Shown here piece by piece: positions 40,243 to 48,505 of a stretch of DNA of 64,000 nt. The stretch lies in contig NZ_JAKLOY010000008.1 of NCBI RefSeq assembly GCF_023652955.1, positions 160,970-224,969 on the forward strand. Reading direction: 5' to 3'. The notes under the pieces were generated by a model. That model saw only the letters and a program-made list of their open reading frames with translations, had not been told where the DNA came from and did not search any database. Within the stretch, counting starts at the first letter, position 1, and every line of letters begins with the position of its first letter. Position numbers and translations under genes: made by a program. Origin of the DNA: Geomonas sp. Red32. GTDB taxonomy: Bacteria > Desulfobacterota > Desulfuromonadia > Geobacterales > Geobacteraceae.

Positions 40243-41037
40243 ATGCGGATCTCCATTTCGGCAGGCACGCTTTTCATCTTCCCCCTGGAGAAGGTGTTCG
40301 AGATGGCCTCGGAGGTCGGTTTCGACGGCGTCGAGCTGGTGATCAACCAGGAGTTCCAGAAGGTGAACTCCCGCAGGCTGATCAGGAAGCTCGCCGAGAG
40401 CATCCCGGTCCTCTCCATCCACGCCCCGTTCATGGCGCTGGACGGCTGGGGGAACCAGATCGACTCGGTGAAAAGGTGCGTGGAGATCGCCGGGGACTGC
40501 GGGATCGGGCTGGTGAACTTCCACCCCCCGTCCTGGCTCGGCTGCGAGATCGGCTACTGGCGCTGGCTCTACAAGATCAACGATTTTCAGCGGGAGATCG
40601 GCGGGGACAAGGTGGCGCTCACCCTGGAGAACATGCCCTGGACCGGGAAGTACCGGATCAACGGCTACATCCTGTCGGAAACCCAGAAGATGATCGACTT
40701 TTTGAAGGAGAGAAACCTCTACCTGACCTTCGACTGCACCCACATGGGGAGCGGCAAGGCCAACTTCATCAACGACTTCTACCTCTGCTACAACTCGGGG
40801 AGGATCCGGAACATCCACTTCTCCGACTACGGGCACGGCCGCCAGCACCTGTTGCCCGGCCACGGCATCCTGCCGCTCACCCGTTTCTTGAACCACCTGC
40901 GGAACACCGCCTACAACGACATCGTCACCCTCGAGCTCTCCCCCCACGAATTTCCGCGCGACGAGAAGATCATCGTGCAGAGCCTCAAGGAGATCCTCGA
41001 CTACCTGAGGCGGGAGACCGCCAAGACTACCCCCTGA
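40243..41037 (+). CDS. Xylose isomerase-like TIM-barrel protein (AP endonuclease 2 family)
   Basis: 264 residues, cytosolic. Barrel strands carry likely metal ligands: E in TLENMP, D and H in FDCTHMG, H in RNIHFSDYGHG and E in VTLELSPHEF. The family includes sugar-acid isomerases/epimerases and endonuclease IV; this sequence is not close enough to name one. It is coupled to the pseudo-nucleotidyltransferase gene and its 3' end overlaps uspA tail-to-tail by 11 bp. Confidence 0.82.
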   Translation: MRISISAGTLFIFPLEKVFEMASEVGFDGVELVINQEFQKVNSRRLIRKLAESIPVLSIHAPFMALDGWGNQIDSVKRCVEIAGDCGIGLVNFHPPSWLGCEIGYWRWLYKINDFQREIGGDKVALTLENMPWTGKYRINGYILSETQKMIDFLKERNLYLTFDCTHMGSGKANFINDFYLCYNSGRIRNIHFSDYGHGRQHLLPGHGILPLTRFLNHLRNTAYNDIVTLELSPHEFPRDEKIIVQSLKEILDYLRRETAKTTP

Positions 41038-41482
41038 CCACGTACACCGAGCACTTGGCGTCTTTGACCACCTTGTGGGAGACGCTCCCCAGAAGCTTCC
41101 TCTTCAGAAACCCCTTACCGGTACTCCCGATCACGATGACGTCGATCTCCTCCTTGTCGGCGTAGCGCAAAAGCTCCTCGGCCGGGTCGCCGTAGACCAC
41201 CGCGATCTCGAGCGGCACCTCCATCTCGGCCGCGTTCTTCTCGATCACGTAGAAGATCCGTTCCTTGAGCTCGGCCCACCCGTCCTGCTCGGTGACCGGC
41301 CTGGTCGGGACGAAGTCGGTGAAGGTGTTCCTGGTGGTGTTGGGAAGCACCAGGAGACCGTGCACCTTGCTCTTGAACTGGCTCGGGTTGCCGGCCGCCA
41401 GTCTCACCGCCTCTTCGGCAGCCTTGTCGGAAAGGGGAGAGCCATCGATGGCCACCAGGATCTTCTTGCGCAGGTTGAGCAT
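41027..41482 (-). CDS. Universal stress protein (UspA family)
   Basis: 151 residues from ATG 41482 with GGAGGA 5 nt upstream; an upstream in-frame start has no ribosome site. Usp fold with IDGSPLSDKAAEEA at the N-terminus and the ATP-binding G-2x-G-9x-GS motif (GSTGKGFLKRKLLGS) near the C-terminus. Family members aid survival in stress or act as ATP-binding regulators. Convergent with the TIM-barrel gene. Confidence 0.93.
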   Translation of the reverse strand: MLNLRKKILVAIDGSPLSDKAAEEAVRLAAGNPSQFKSKVHGLLVLPNTTRNTFTDFVPTRPVTEQDGWAELKERIFYVIEKNAAEMEVPLEIAVVYGDPAEELLRYADKEEIDVIVIGSTGKGFLKRKLLGSVSHKVVKDAKCSVYVVRG

Positions 41483-41631
41483 AAACTTCCTCCGATATGC
41501 CGTCATCCAGTCCGGAACGGTTGCACAACTATAATTCATTGATTGAGCTTTTTCAAAAGCTATTTTAGGGGGTTAACAGCCAGTCCGCTCACCCTTACCT
41601 GCCCGCTCCCCACTCAATCAGGGTACGCTGG

Positions 41632-41660
41632 TTGACAGCACCGGCTCCCCCCGTGAGAAT
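41632..41660 (+). promoter_or_regulatory. Sigma-70 promoter of ald
   Basis: Perfect TTGACA (41632-41637), 17-bp spacer, GAGAAT (41655-41660), 70 bp upstream of ATG 41730. Confidence 0.6.
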
Positions 41661-41729
41661 ATCAGTAGCGATAGCGGGAACGCTCAGTCATTGATGGAGC
41701 GCTGCCATGACAATTCCAGGGGGTGCGGC

Positions 41730-42854
41730 ATGATCGTCGGCGTTTTGAAGGAGATCAAGACCGAGGAGAACCGGGTTTCCATGACGCCGGCCGGGGTGGA
41801 GGTGATGACCGGCCACGGACACCAGGTGCTGGTGGAGAGCCTGGCCGGGGTGGGGAGCGGCTTCGGCGACGATGCCTACCGCGACGCGGGAGCCGCCGTG
41901 GTGACCACCCCGCAGGAGGTCTACCGGCGCGCCCAGCTGGTGATGCATGTGAAGGAGCCCCAGCCTTCCGAGTACGGGCTGATCCGCGAGGGGCAGCTCA
42001 TCTTCACCTACTTCCACTTTGCGGCCTCCCGCGAGCTGACGGCGGCGATGATGAGCTCCCGGGCGGTGGCCATCGCCTACGAGACCATCACCGACGCCAG
42101 CAACAGCCTCCCCCTACTCACCCCGATGAGCGAGGTGGCCGGCCGGATGGCGGCCCAGGAGGCTGCCAAGTACTCGGAAAGGGCCCAGGGGGGGCGCGGC
42201 ATCCTGCTCGGGGGGGTCCCGGGAGTCCCTCCGGCCACCGTCGTCGTCCTGGGAGGCGGGGTGGTCGGCACCCACGCGGCCCAGATGGCCTGCGGGCTGG
42301 GGGCCAAGGTCTACCTGGTGGAGGCGGACCTCAACCGGCTGCGGCACCTCTCCGAGGTGATGCCCAAGAACTGTTTTCCGCTCATGTCGTCGCCGGCCAC
42401 CATCCGGGAACTCGTGAAGGTGGCCGACGTGGTGATCGGTGCGGTGCTGGTAAGGGGAGCCAAGGCGCCCCGGCTGGTGACCCGCGAGATGCTGAAGACC
42501 ATGAAGAAGGGAGCCGTGCTGGTGGACGTCGCTATCGACCAGGGGGGATGCTTCGAGACCTCGCGCCCCACCACCCACAAGGCCCCCACCTTCGAAGAGG
42601 AGGGGATCCTGCACTACTGCGTGACCAACATGCCGGGGGCGGTCCCGCTCACCTCCACGGTGGCCCTGACCAACGCCACCCTCCCCTACGCCGTCGAGCT
42701 CGCGGGCGAAGACTGGCGCGAGGTGGTCAGGAAGGATCCCGGCATCCGCGCAGGCATCAACGTCGCCCTCGGCCGTGTCACCTACCGCGGCGTCGCCGAC
42801 GCCTTCGGTCTGGAGTACACCCCCGTCGACAACCTGCTCATCTCGATACCATAG
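41730..42854 (+). CDS. ald: Alanine dehydrogenase
   Basis: 374 residues, the usual length. NAD-dependent oxidative deamination of L-alanine to pyruvate and ammonia, or the reverse. The start ATG 41730 begins the conserved MIVGVLKEIK and has AGGGGG upstream; the frame is open further upstream without support. Substrate-site K75 (MHVKEP) and H96 (YFHFAA) are present, as is the NAD-binding GGGVVG (VVVLGGGVVGTHAA). It appears monocistronic. Confidence 0.96.
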   Translation: MIVGVLKEIKTEENRVSMTPAGVEVMTGHGHQVLVESLAGVGSGFGDDAYRDAGAAVVTTPQEVYRRAQLVMHVKEPQPSEYGLIREGQLIFTYFHFAASRELTAAMMSSRAVAIAYETITDASNSLPLLTPMSEVAGRMAAQEAAKYSERAQGGRGILLGGVPGVPPATVVVLGGGVVGTHAAQMACGLGAKVYLVEADLNRLRHLSEVMPKNCFPLMSSPATIRELVKVADVVIGAVLVRGAKAPRLVTREMLKTMKKGAVLVDVAIDQGGCFETSRPTTHKAPTFEEEGILHYCVTNMPGAVPLTSTVALTNATLPYAVELAGEDWREVVRKDPGIRAGINVALGRVTYRGVADAFGLEYTPVDNLLISIP

Positions 42855-42905
42855 GGAGACCGCTCCCCTCAGATCTCCACAGCAGCATTCCCTCCTTGGA
42901 TCTCC

Positions 42906-42934
42906 TTGACGCGCATAGGTATGCGCGTTACACT
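42906..42934 (+). promoter_or_regulatory. ccdAB promoter with built-in 20-bp palindromic operator
   Basis: TTGACG (42906-42911), 17-bp spacer, TACACT (42929-42934). The spacer region is a perfect palindrome ACGCGCATA-GG-TATGCGCGT (42909-42928). Its position between the -35 and -10 boxes is what an autorepressing antitoxin would use. Confidence 0.75.
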
Positions 42935-42962
42935 CGCGCCAGTGTCTGGAAAGGGAGGCAAT

Positions 42963-43208
42963 ATGCAGACGTTGAAAAAACAGACTAACCGCCGGCGCTC
43001 CATCAACCTCACCGCGGACGCAGAACTGGTGAGCCGCGTTCGCCAAGAGGGGGGAAACCTGTCGGCATTGCTCGACGAGTCGATGAAGGAATTCCTGAAG
43101 AGAAAGGAGTTAGAGCGCTGGAAAGAGGAGAACCGGGCCTCTTTCGAGTCCTACAATCGAATGATTGAGGAAACAGGATTGATTTCCGATGACCTTGGGG
43201 TGCTTTGA
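42963..43208 (+). CDS. ccdA: CcdA-type antitoxin
   Basis: 81 residues from ATG 42963 with AAGGGAGG upstream. The N-terminal part (RRSINLTADAELVSRVRQEG) is ribbon-helix-helix-like for DNA binding; the C-terminal part (ERWKEENRASFESYNRMIEE) is the flexible helix that wraps the toxin in CcdA. It would neutralise the adjacent CcdB and repress the operon through the palindrome at 42909-42928. The stop overlaps the upstream edge of ccdB (2 bp before its ATG). Confidence 0.9.
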   Translation: MQTLKKQTNRRRSINLTADAELVSRVRQEGGNLSALLDESMKEFLKRKELERWKEENRASFESYNRMIEETGLISDDLGVL

Positions 43209-43210
43209 AA

Positions 43211-43516
43211 ATGGCACAGTTTGATGTCTTCTCTAATCACAGTTCGAAGACTTCAAAGCGTGCACCATATCTCGTGCAGGTCCAGGGGAACTATCTCGAT
43301 TCCACCATTACGACCGTCGTGGTTCCGCTTTTACTGCCAACATCTTTTATCCCCGCGCCGGTTTTGAATCCCGTAATTTCTTTCGGCGGAGTTGAGTATT
43401 ATCTTGGCGTTGCCGAAATCACAGCAGTCTTACGGTCAGCACTTGGGCGTCCACTAGGATCGGTGAAGCAACATCGTACGGACATCATCAATGCCATAGA
43501 CCGGTTAATTCAGTAG
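43211..43516 (+). CDS. ccdB: CcdB-type gyrase-poison toxin
   Basis: 101 residues from ATG 43211 (a TTG two codons earlier is possible). CcdB-fold signature: FDVFSNHSSKTSKRAPYLVQVQ near the start, VVVPLL, and a C-terminus ending in HRTDIINAIDRLIQ. CcdB traps DNA gyrase in its cleavage complex. The classic C-terminal WGI of F-plasmid CcdB is not present, so target strength is uncertain. A bidirectional terminator follows. Confidence 0.9.
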   Translation: MAQFDVFSNHSSKTSKRAPYLVQVQGNYLDSTITTVVVPLLLPTSFIPAPVLNPVISFGGVEYYLGVAEITAVLRSALGRPLGSVKQHRTDIINAIDRLIQ

Positions 43517-43531
43517 CACGATCAAAAAACG

Positions 43532-43553
43532 AAAGGGGCCATTCGGCCCCTTT
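43532..43553. terminator. Bidirectional terminator between ccdB and the inositol phosphatase-like gene
   Basis: 9-bp stem AAAGGGGCC / GGCCCCTTT with a 4-nt loop, T-rich on both outer sides. Confidence 0.8.
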
Positions 43554-43579
43554 TCCTTTTCCTGCCTCTGCTTTTCCGC

Positions 43580-44374
43580 CTACGCCCCCCGCTGCAACAC
43601 TCCCAGCATCTCCTGGTGGATCGCGCCATTGGAGGCGAGGATGCGATGGTCGTAGATTGAATATGGTTCGCCGGCGTGGTTGGTAACCTTCCCCCCCGCC
43701 TCGGCGACCAGGAGCGAACCCGCCGCCACGTCCCACGGCTTCAGCTTGCACTCCCAGTAGCCGTCCAACCGCCCTGCCGCCACATAGGCGAGATCGAGGG
43801 CGGCGGCCCCGGCCCGCCGCACGCCGCGGCACTCCAGGTGGAAATCGATGAAATGCTGGAAGTTGTTCTCGTTGTCGCGCGTGCGGTCGTAGGGGAAACC
43901 GGTGGCGAGCAGGGTCCCGTTCAGGGGAGCCCGCTCGGAGACCCGGATCGGCTGGCCGTTCAGGAAGGCCCCCTCCCCTTTCACCGCCGTGAAAAGCTCG
44001 TCCATCATGGTGTGATAGACCACCCCAAGAAGGACCTTACCTTCGTACTCGAGACCGATGGAAACACAAAACCAGGGAAAACCGTGGGCATAGTTGGTGG
44101 TGCCGTCCAAGGGATCGATCACCCAGGTAAAGGGGGCCAAGCCGGCCTGGTAGGTATTCTCTTCGGCCAGGAAGCGGTGATCGGGAAAGGCGTTCTTAAG
44201 CCTCGCCACGATGAGCTCCTCGCAGCGGCGGTCCACCTCGGTCACCAGGTCCACCGCCCCTTTCAGGGTGATGTCGTGCTCGCGGTACAGCTCCTCCCGC
44301 TGCACGGCTCCCGCTTCCCGGGCGGCGGCCACGGCCTCTTCCAGGTAGCGGGCGATTTCCTCGTTACTGTTCAT
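43580..44374 (-). CDS. suhB: Inositol monophosphatase family protein
   Basis: 264 residues. Mg-dependent sugar-phosphate phosphatase fold: FLAEEN, IDPLDGTTNYAHGFP (metal-binding motif 1) and KPWDVAAGSLLVAEAGG (motif 2). Members hydrolyse inositol-1-phosphate and related phosphates; SuhB also acts in rRNA antitermination in E. coli. The start ATG lies inside the last codons of the ferritin-like gene (11-bp overlap), so they are translationally coupled. Confidence 0.9.
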   Translation of the reverse strand: MNSNEEIARYLEEAVAAAREAGAVQREELYREHDITLKGAVDLVTEVDRRCEELIVARLKNAFPDHRFLAEENTYQAGLAPFTWVIDPLDGTTNYAHGFPWFCVSIGLEYEGKVLLGVVYHTMMDELFTAVKGEGAFLNGQPIRVSERAPLNGTLLATGFPYDRTRDNENNFQHFIDFHLECRGVRRAGAAALDLAYVAAGRLDGYWECKLKPWDVAAGSLLVAEAGGKVTNHAGEPYSIYDHRILASNGAIHQEMLGVLQRGA

Positions 44375-44822
44375 TGCGTATCCTTGCCTCCGGCTGGACC
44401 AGGAGCTCGCCGATCTGCTCCAGGAGGGTGAAGTGAACCTCGTCCTCCTCCGCCATCTTGATCAGCAGCTCGCGCTCCCAGACGTGGGTCGCCTCGCGGG
44501 CCAGTTCCCAGAGATGCCGCGCGCTGGCGGCCTCGAAATCGAGGGCGGCCAGGTACTCTTCCTTCTCATAGCGGAACCGCTGCCTTTTGCCGCTCCTCAG
44601 GCTGTGGAGGAGCGGGCGCGCACCGTCCAGCGTGCGGGAATTGGGGAGATCCACCTTCCCCGCCGCCTCGAGCGCGCGCAGAGCCTCGGCGTGCCGCGCC
44701 TCGTCCTCCGAAATCATAGTGAAGATACGGCTCACCTCGGGATTGGGTGAGAGCGCACTGAAACGCTCATAGCGGCCCTTCCCGTCCCCCTCTTTGCTGA
44801 GTACCACATCCTTCGGCGTCAT
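44364..44822 (-). CDS. Ferritin-like (rubrerythrin-type) diiron protein
   Basis: 152 residues from ATG 44822 with GGAGGGGGAA directly upstream; the longer frame adds a dubious leader. Helical, with likely diiron ligands in SEDEARHAEAL, the ...DFEAASARHLWELA helix and AEEDEVHFTLLEQI. There is no C-terminal rubredoxin domain. Such proteins handle peroxide or store iron in anaerobes. Coupled by overlap to the phosphatase gene. Confidence 0.82.
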   Translation of the reverse strand: MTPKDVVLSKEGDGKGRYERFSALSPNPEVSRIFTMISEDEARHAEALRALEAAGKVDLPNSRTLDGARPLLHSLRSGKRQRFRYEKEEYLAALDFEAASARHLWELAREATHVWERELLIKMAEEDEVHFTLLEQIGELLVQPEARIRNEQ

Positions 44823-44918
44823 TTCCCCCTCCGTTTCTGTAGGCTGCCAGCTGGAAAACAGTAGCAGAAAATAGGGAAATAGCAAAGGACGGCAAAATCA
44901 GCGGTTTTCTGCCAGAAA

Positions 44919-46511
44919 TCAGTCGGCATCGGGCTCTTCTTTCGAGATAGTTACCGGCAGCGAGCCACCGGCCGCCTTGGCATCCAGCCAGGAGGCGAGC
45001 TCCGCCGGTGTCCCCACCTTCCCGTCCAGTACGCTCAGGACCATCTGCTTGGTGAGGATGGTGTTGAAGCGGCCGCCGTAGGTAAAGCCTGCCCGCTCGC
45101 CCGGGAGCTTCACCAGGTAGGGGACGTGCTGGCGGTCGAGCACCTGGTCGTAGGTGTTGGTCCGCCAGTGGTGGTCTGAGGAGACCACCAGCAGGGTCGA
45201 GTCCCAGATCCCCTTCTCTTCGAGGGAGCGGCGGAGCTCCCCGAGGCAGCGATCGGCCAGGGCCAGGTTGTCGAGGTACCCCTCCCGCTTGTTGCGGTTG
45301 AACGCGAGCCGCCCGCTCTTGCGGTCATAGACGTTGGGGGAATGCGGCACCGAGAAATGCAGGAAGGTGAAGGTCGCGTCCTCACCCCGGATGGCCGCCG
45401 CCACGTCCCGCCCCATCGACGTCACCATGCCGATCTGGTTGTCGGCCAGCATGGTGCTGCTTCCGGGGAGGAAGCGGAAATCGACCACCTCCCGCCACTG
45501 GTGAACGAGCACCGCGAGGAAGCTTTCCGAGGTGTAGAAGTTGAAGCGGGGGTAGTCGCGGCAGAGATCGACCCCCTTCATGGTCCTCGCGTAGGGAAGG
45601 TACCACCCGAGGAGGGCGGTGCTCCCTCCCCGCTTCTTGACCTCGCTGAAGACGCTCTCCTGGGAGGCGAAGTCGCAGGGAGGAAGCCCCCCCTGCCGCT
45701 CCAGCTCCAGGCTCGCCGCCCCTTGCGGCACCGTCCTCACCAGCGGGATCCCGGTGATGAGGGAGGGAAGCGAGGTCTGGGTGTTGTCGTTGGGCGAGTA
45801 GGCGCGGGTGGCGAAGAACGCCTCCTTCTTCAGCCGGTCGAAGGCGGGGAGCGCAAGCGAGGCAGGCCGCTTGGCGAAGGCCAGCCGGTAGTCGGTCTCG
45901 TCAAAGATGACCCAGACCACCCGCCTCTTCAGGGGATTGACCAGCGGCCGGGAAGGATCGATCGCGTGGGGGCGGAAATGGGCGGCGGGCTCCACCAGGT
46001 AGACCGCCTGCAGCGATTCGCCGAAGGTGATGAGGAGATAGGGGGAGAACAGCAGGGGGAGCACGGTGTAGTGCCGGGCCAGCCACCCGCGGTAGCGGAT
46101 CAAAAACCCCAGGAGGAGCGCCCCTCCCCCCCAGCAGGCGGCCGAAAACCAGAAGGCTCCGGTGACGCCGAACAGGAAGACGAAACGGGCGAAGGAGATG
46201 AAGGCGACCCCGATGCCGTAGGCGACGATGACCCCGGTGGCGCAGATCACCGCCATCACGAGCCACGGGAAAAGGCGGCGCTCCCCCTTGGTCAGCCGGA
46301 CCAGCAGATACAGGAGCGCCCCGAGCAGGAGGACGTTGGCCATGGCGGCCAGGTAGGTGTTGAGCGGCGAGGAGGCCAGGAAGAAGCCGCTTCCCCGGTG
46401 GTAGGGAAGGATCTTCAGCCACAGCCGGACCAGCCAGAGGTTGGCCACCGACAGGCAGGCGATCGCCTCCCGGCGGCTCCCCCTAGACCAGAGGATTTTT
46501 TTCCATGACAT
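44919..46511 (-). CDS. Membrane-anchored sulfatase / phosphoglycol-transferase-like protein
   Basis: 530 residues. Five or so membrane helices (about 18-38, 53-72, 82-103, 106-136, 147-168) precede an extracytoplasmic alkaline-phosphatase-fold domain. Metal/nucleophile residues: IFDETDY (203-208), the nucleophile Thr/Ser in NDNTQTSLPS (241-250) and SSDHHWR near the C-terminus. This is the plan of phosphoethanolamine and phosphoglycerol transferases that decorate surface glycolipids, although it could be a hydrolase. The first 29 bp overlap the end of the methyltransferase gene. Confidence 0.82.
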   Translation of the reverse strand: MSWKKILWSRGSRREAIACLSVANLWLVRLWLKILPYHRGSGFFLASSPLNTYLAAMANVLLLGALLYLLVRLTKGERRLFPWLVMAVICATGVIVAYGIGVAFISFARFVFLFGVTGAFWFSAACWGGGALLLGFLIRYRGWLARHYTVLPLLFSPYLLITFGESLQAVYLVEPAAHFRPHAIDPSRPLVNPLKRRVVWVIFDETDYRLAFAKRPASLALPAFDRLKKEAFFATRAYSPNDNTQTSLPSLITGIPLVRTVPQGAASLELERQGGLPPCDFASQESVFSEVKKRGGSTALLGWYLPYARTMKGVDLCRDYPRFNFYTSESFLAVLVHQWREVVDFRFLPGSSTMLADNQIGMVTSMGRDVAAAIRGEDATFTFLHFSVPHSPNVYDRKSGRLAFNRNKREGYLDNLALADRCLGELRRSLEEKGIWDSTLLVVSSDHHWRTNTYDQVLDRQHVPYLVKLPGERAGFTYGGRFNTILTKQMVLSVLDGKVGTPAELASWLDAKAAGGSLPVTISKEEPDAD

Positions 46512-47898
46512 ACAGCCAGCGCTCCTGATCGATCACCTTGGTCCGCTCGCGGATGGTGAAGTGTTGTGCGGCGGTCCGCTCGAAGTGCTCCCGGGTCAAT
46601 TGCCGGTACAGGGAGTCGCGCCCCCGCGTCAGCCGCTTGAACTGGGGATCCTCCGGGGGGACGTACTCGATCACCAGGTGCCGGTTGGTGATCCGGGCGG
46701 CCAGGGCCAGCACCTCGTCGAGGGGGATCTGGCCGGTGACCACCAGGTGATGGACGAGAGCCAGCATGAAGACGGCGTCGAAACGGCCGCGGGCCCGGGC
46801 CAGGAAGGAGGGGGTCTCCTCGTTGTTCCACCCGGCGGCAGGGGTGGGACGCGCGACATCGACCACCAGGGGGAGGATGTTCATCCCCCGCTCGGCGCTC
46901 TTCCGGTAGAGGGCTTCCACCACCACGGGATCCTGGTCGAGGGCCACCACCTCGGAGCCCGCCTCGGCCGCCAGGCGCGAGAAGTGCCCCGAGTTGCAGC
47001 CGACGTCCAGCACCCGGCCGGGGCGCGTCCGGCGGAGGAACTCTTCCACGAAGGAGCTTTTCTGGTCGAAGGCATCTTTCTCGTAGCTGCAACTGGTCTC
47101 GTAGTCGCTCCAGGTGGAGCGTGCCGGGGGACGCCAGGAGCGTTCCACCTGGCGCCGGAGCCCCTTGAGCTGGGTTCTCAGCACGAACTCCGCCTGCTCC
47201 CCGCTCTTCGACCGCCGGGGGCGGTAGACGGAGGCCGCCTCACGCTCGGCCCGGCCGGAGAGCCAGACCGGCAGCGAGACCGGGGAGAGGAAGCGGGGGC
47301 GGATCCTGTCGAGGGGGCCGAGCATCCGGTACAGCTGCTCGGGCTCCATCCCGTCGCGGCGCACGAGGAACAGGGTGGAGAGCGGCAGCCCCAGATGCGA
47401 GGCGGCCAAAAGCGGGAGCAGGAAGGTGCGCATGAACTGCCCCTGGGCGAGCCAGACCGGGTCCAGGGGGTCCCGCTTCTCGAAGGAGAGGACGTCCACG
47501 AAGACCGGGCGGCTCCCCTTGAAGAGAACGTTGTAGGGGGTGGCATCTTTCAGCCCCACGCCCCGGGCGAGCCCCCGCTCCGCCATCTCCAGGGTAAGAA
47601 GCGCCGCCGCCTTCAGCATCTCGCCGCACCACTCGGCGGGAAAGGACGGAAAGGGGATCGATTCGTGGGCCAAAATGAGCTCTCCCGGGCGGGTGACGGT
47701 GGCAAGCTCGCCGGGGGCCTTGTCGAGGACGCGGGTGCGCACCACCTCCCCGTTTTTCATCATCCCCTGGAAGAACTCCCCTCCCACCAGCGCCCGGCAC
47801 TCGTCGGCGGCTTCGGCGTAGACCTGGCGGACCGGCGAGTCCCCGACGAAATGGAGCCGGCCGGCGGGATCGCGGAACGAGCGGGCTCTACTCTTCAT
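46483..47898 (-). CDS. Two-domain SAM-dependent methyltransferase with a kinase-like N-terminal region
   Basis: 471 residues. Residues about 75-170 contain GLKDATPYNVLF and VFVDVLSFE, which resemble the catalytic and metal-binding loops of aminoglycoside-phosphotransferase-like kinases. Residues about 280-470 are a Rossmann methyltransferase with VLDVGCNSGHF (297-307) and ALDQDP. Similar two-part proteins are annotated as NoeA-like methyltransferases. Its position between a small membrane protein and a sulfatase-like surface enzyme suggests action on a cell-surface glycan or lipid. Both ends overlap neighbouring genes, so the three are one translational unit. Confidence 0.82.
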   Translation of the reverse strand: MKSRARSFRDPAGRLHFVGDSPVRQVYAEAADECRALVGGEFFQGMMKNGEVVRTRVLDKAPGELATVTRPGELILAHESIPFPSFPAEWCGEMLKAAALLTLEMAERGLARGVGLKDATPYNVLFKGSRPVFVDVLSFEKRDPLDPVWLAQGQFMRTFLLPLLAASHLGLPLSTLFLVRRDGMEPEQLYRMLGPLDRIRPRFLSPVSLPVWLSGRAEREAASVYRPRRSKSGEQAEFVLRTQLKGLRRQVERSWRPPARSTWSDYETSCSYEKDAFDQKSSFVEEFLRRTRPGRVLDVGCNSGHFSRLAAEAGSEVVALDQDPVVVEALYRKSAERGMNILPLVVDVARPTPAAGWNNEETPSFLARARGRFDAVFMLALVHHLVVTGQIPLDEVLALAARITNRHLVIEYVPPEDPQFKRLTRGRDSLYRQLTREHFERTAAQHFTIRERTKVIDQERWLYVMEKNPLV

Positions 47899-48073
47899 TC
47901 CGCTTCACGGCCTTGATCAGGAAGCCCCAGATCTTCCTGAAGTAGAACATGGCCCCGATGAAGAAGGAGACGATGAGCTGCCAGAGCATGAGCCCCGAGC
48001 CGGGATCGGAATAGGCATGGGCATAGCTCGGGAAAAGCAGGCAGAGATAGAGAACGGCAAGTAAACGCTTCAC
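47888..48073 (-). CDS. Small exported/membrane protein of the methyltransferase cluster
   Basis: 61 residues from GTG 48073 with AAGGAG 6 nt upstream. A signal peptide ends at AHA, followed by YSDPGSGLMLWQLI and a single membrane helix with FYFRK and a basic tail. The DPGSG...Q pattern is common in small proteins next to sulfatase/methyltransferase pairs. Its stop overlaps the methyltransferase start by 11 bp. Function unknown, perhaps a subunit of the surface-modification complex. Confidence 0.75.
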   Translation of the reverse strand: MKRLLAVLYLCLLFPSYAHAYSDPGSGLMLWQLIVSFFIGAMFYFRKIWGFLIKAVKRNEE

Positions 48074-48122
48074 GGAAGACTCCTTCGACAACGGAAATGG
48101 GCCTCGACGGCCGCCACAATGA

Positions 48123-48326
48123 TCACGGCTTCCCCTCCGGCGTTTGGTGCTCCCGGTACACGGGACAGGAAGGGAAGTTGCCAATACAGTAGGTGAGCAT
48201 CTTGCCGATGGTGGAACTGGAGATGTTCATGCAGTAACAGTCGGAGAAGGGCCTGGCGAGGAAGTCGCAGACCACGCGGGTCCCGGCGGTGTCGATCCTG
48301 GGAAATGTCTGTTCGGCGGTTGTCAT
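48123..48326 (-). CDS. Small Cys-rich protein, unknown function (paralogue of 30837-31037)
   Basis: 67 residues. Cys at 20, 30, 32, 47 and 54. It aligns with the 30837 product: VCDF/VCPF, central Cys pair, IS, [FY]C and C-x2-YRE. No signal peptide. It precedes the 48073 small gene on the same strand by 49 bp, so it could lead that operon, although its ribosome site is weak (GAGG about 11 nt upstream). No named family recognised. Confidence 0.65.
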   Translation of the reverse strand: MTTAEQTFPRIDTAGTRVVCDFLARPFSDCYCMNISSSTIGKMLTYCIGNFPSCPVYREHQTPEGKP

Positions 48327-48450
48327 GTCCGGTTGAGCCTCGGCGAAAGGGGAAACCCCGTTGCTGGTAATGCCAAATGGTTAGCAAACGGGGTGCCAGC
48401 GGCTCAAGGTGCTGCAATGACTGAGTTCCGGCGGATGGCCGGGGAGAGGG

Positions 48451-48505
48451 GGGTGGGCAAAGTGAGGAGTGCGGGGCTCCCCGGGGTGGGCAAAATGAGG
48501 AGTGC
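48451..48505. repeat. 22-bp direct repeat at the 3' end of the sigma-54 regulator gene
   Basis: GGGTGGGCAAAGTGAGGAGT (48451-48470, plus GC) recurs with one change at 48484-48505, 33 bp apart. The second copy touches the regulator stop codon. Could be tandem binding sites or duplication. Confidence 0.65.

Noticed and set aside
39087..41165. 692-codon plus-strand frame across the pseudo-nucleotidyltransferase and TIM-barrel genes
   Set aside because: Arg/Pro/Gly-rich, out of frame with two recognisable proteins.
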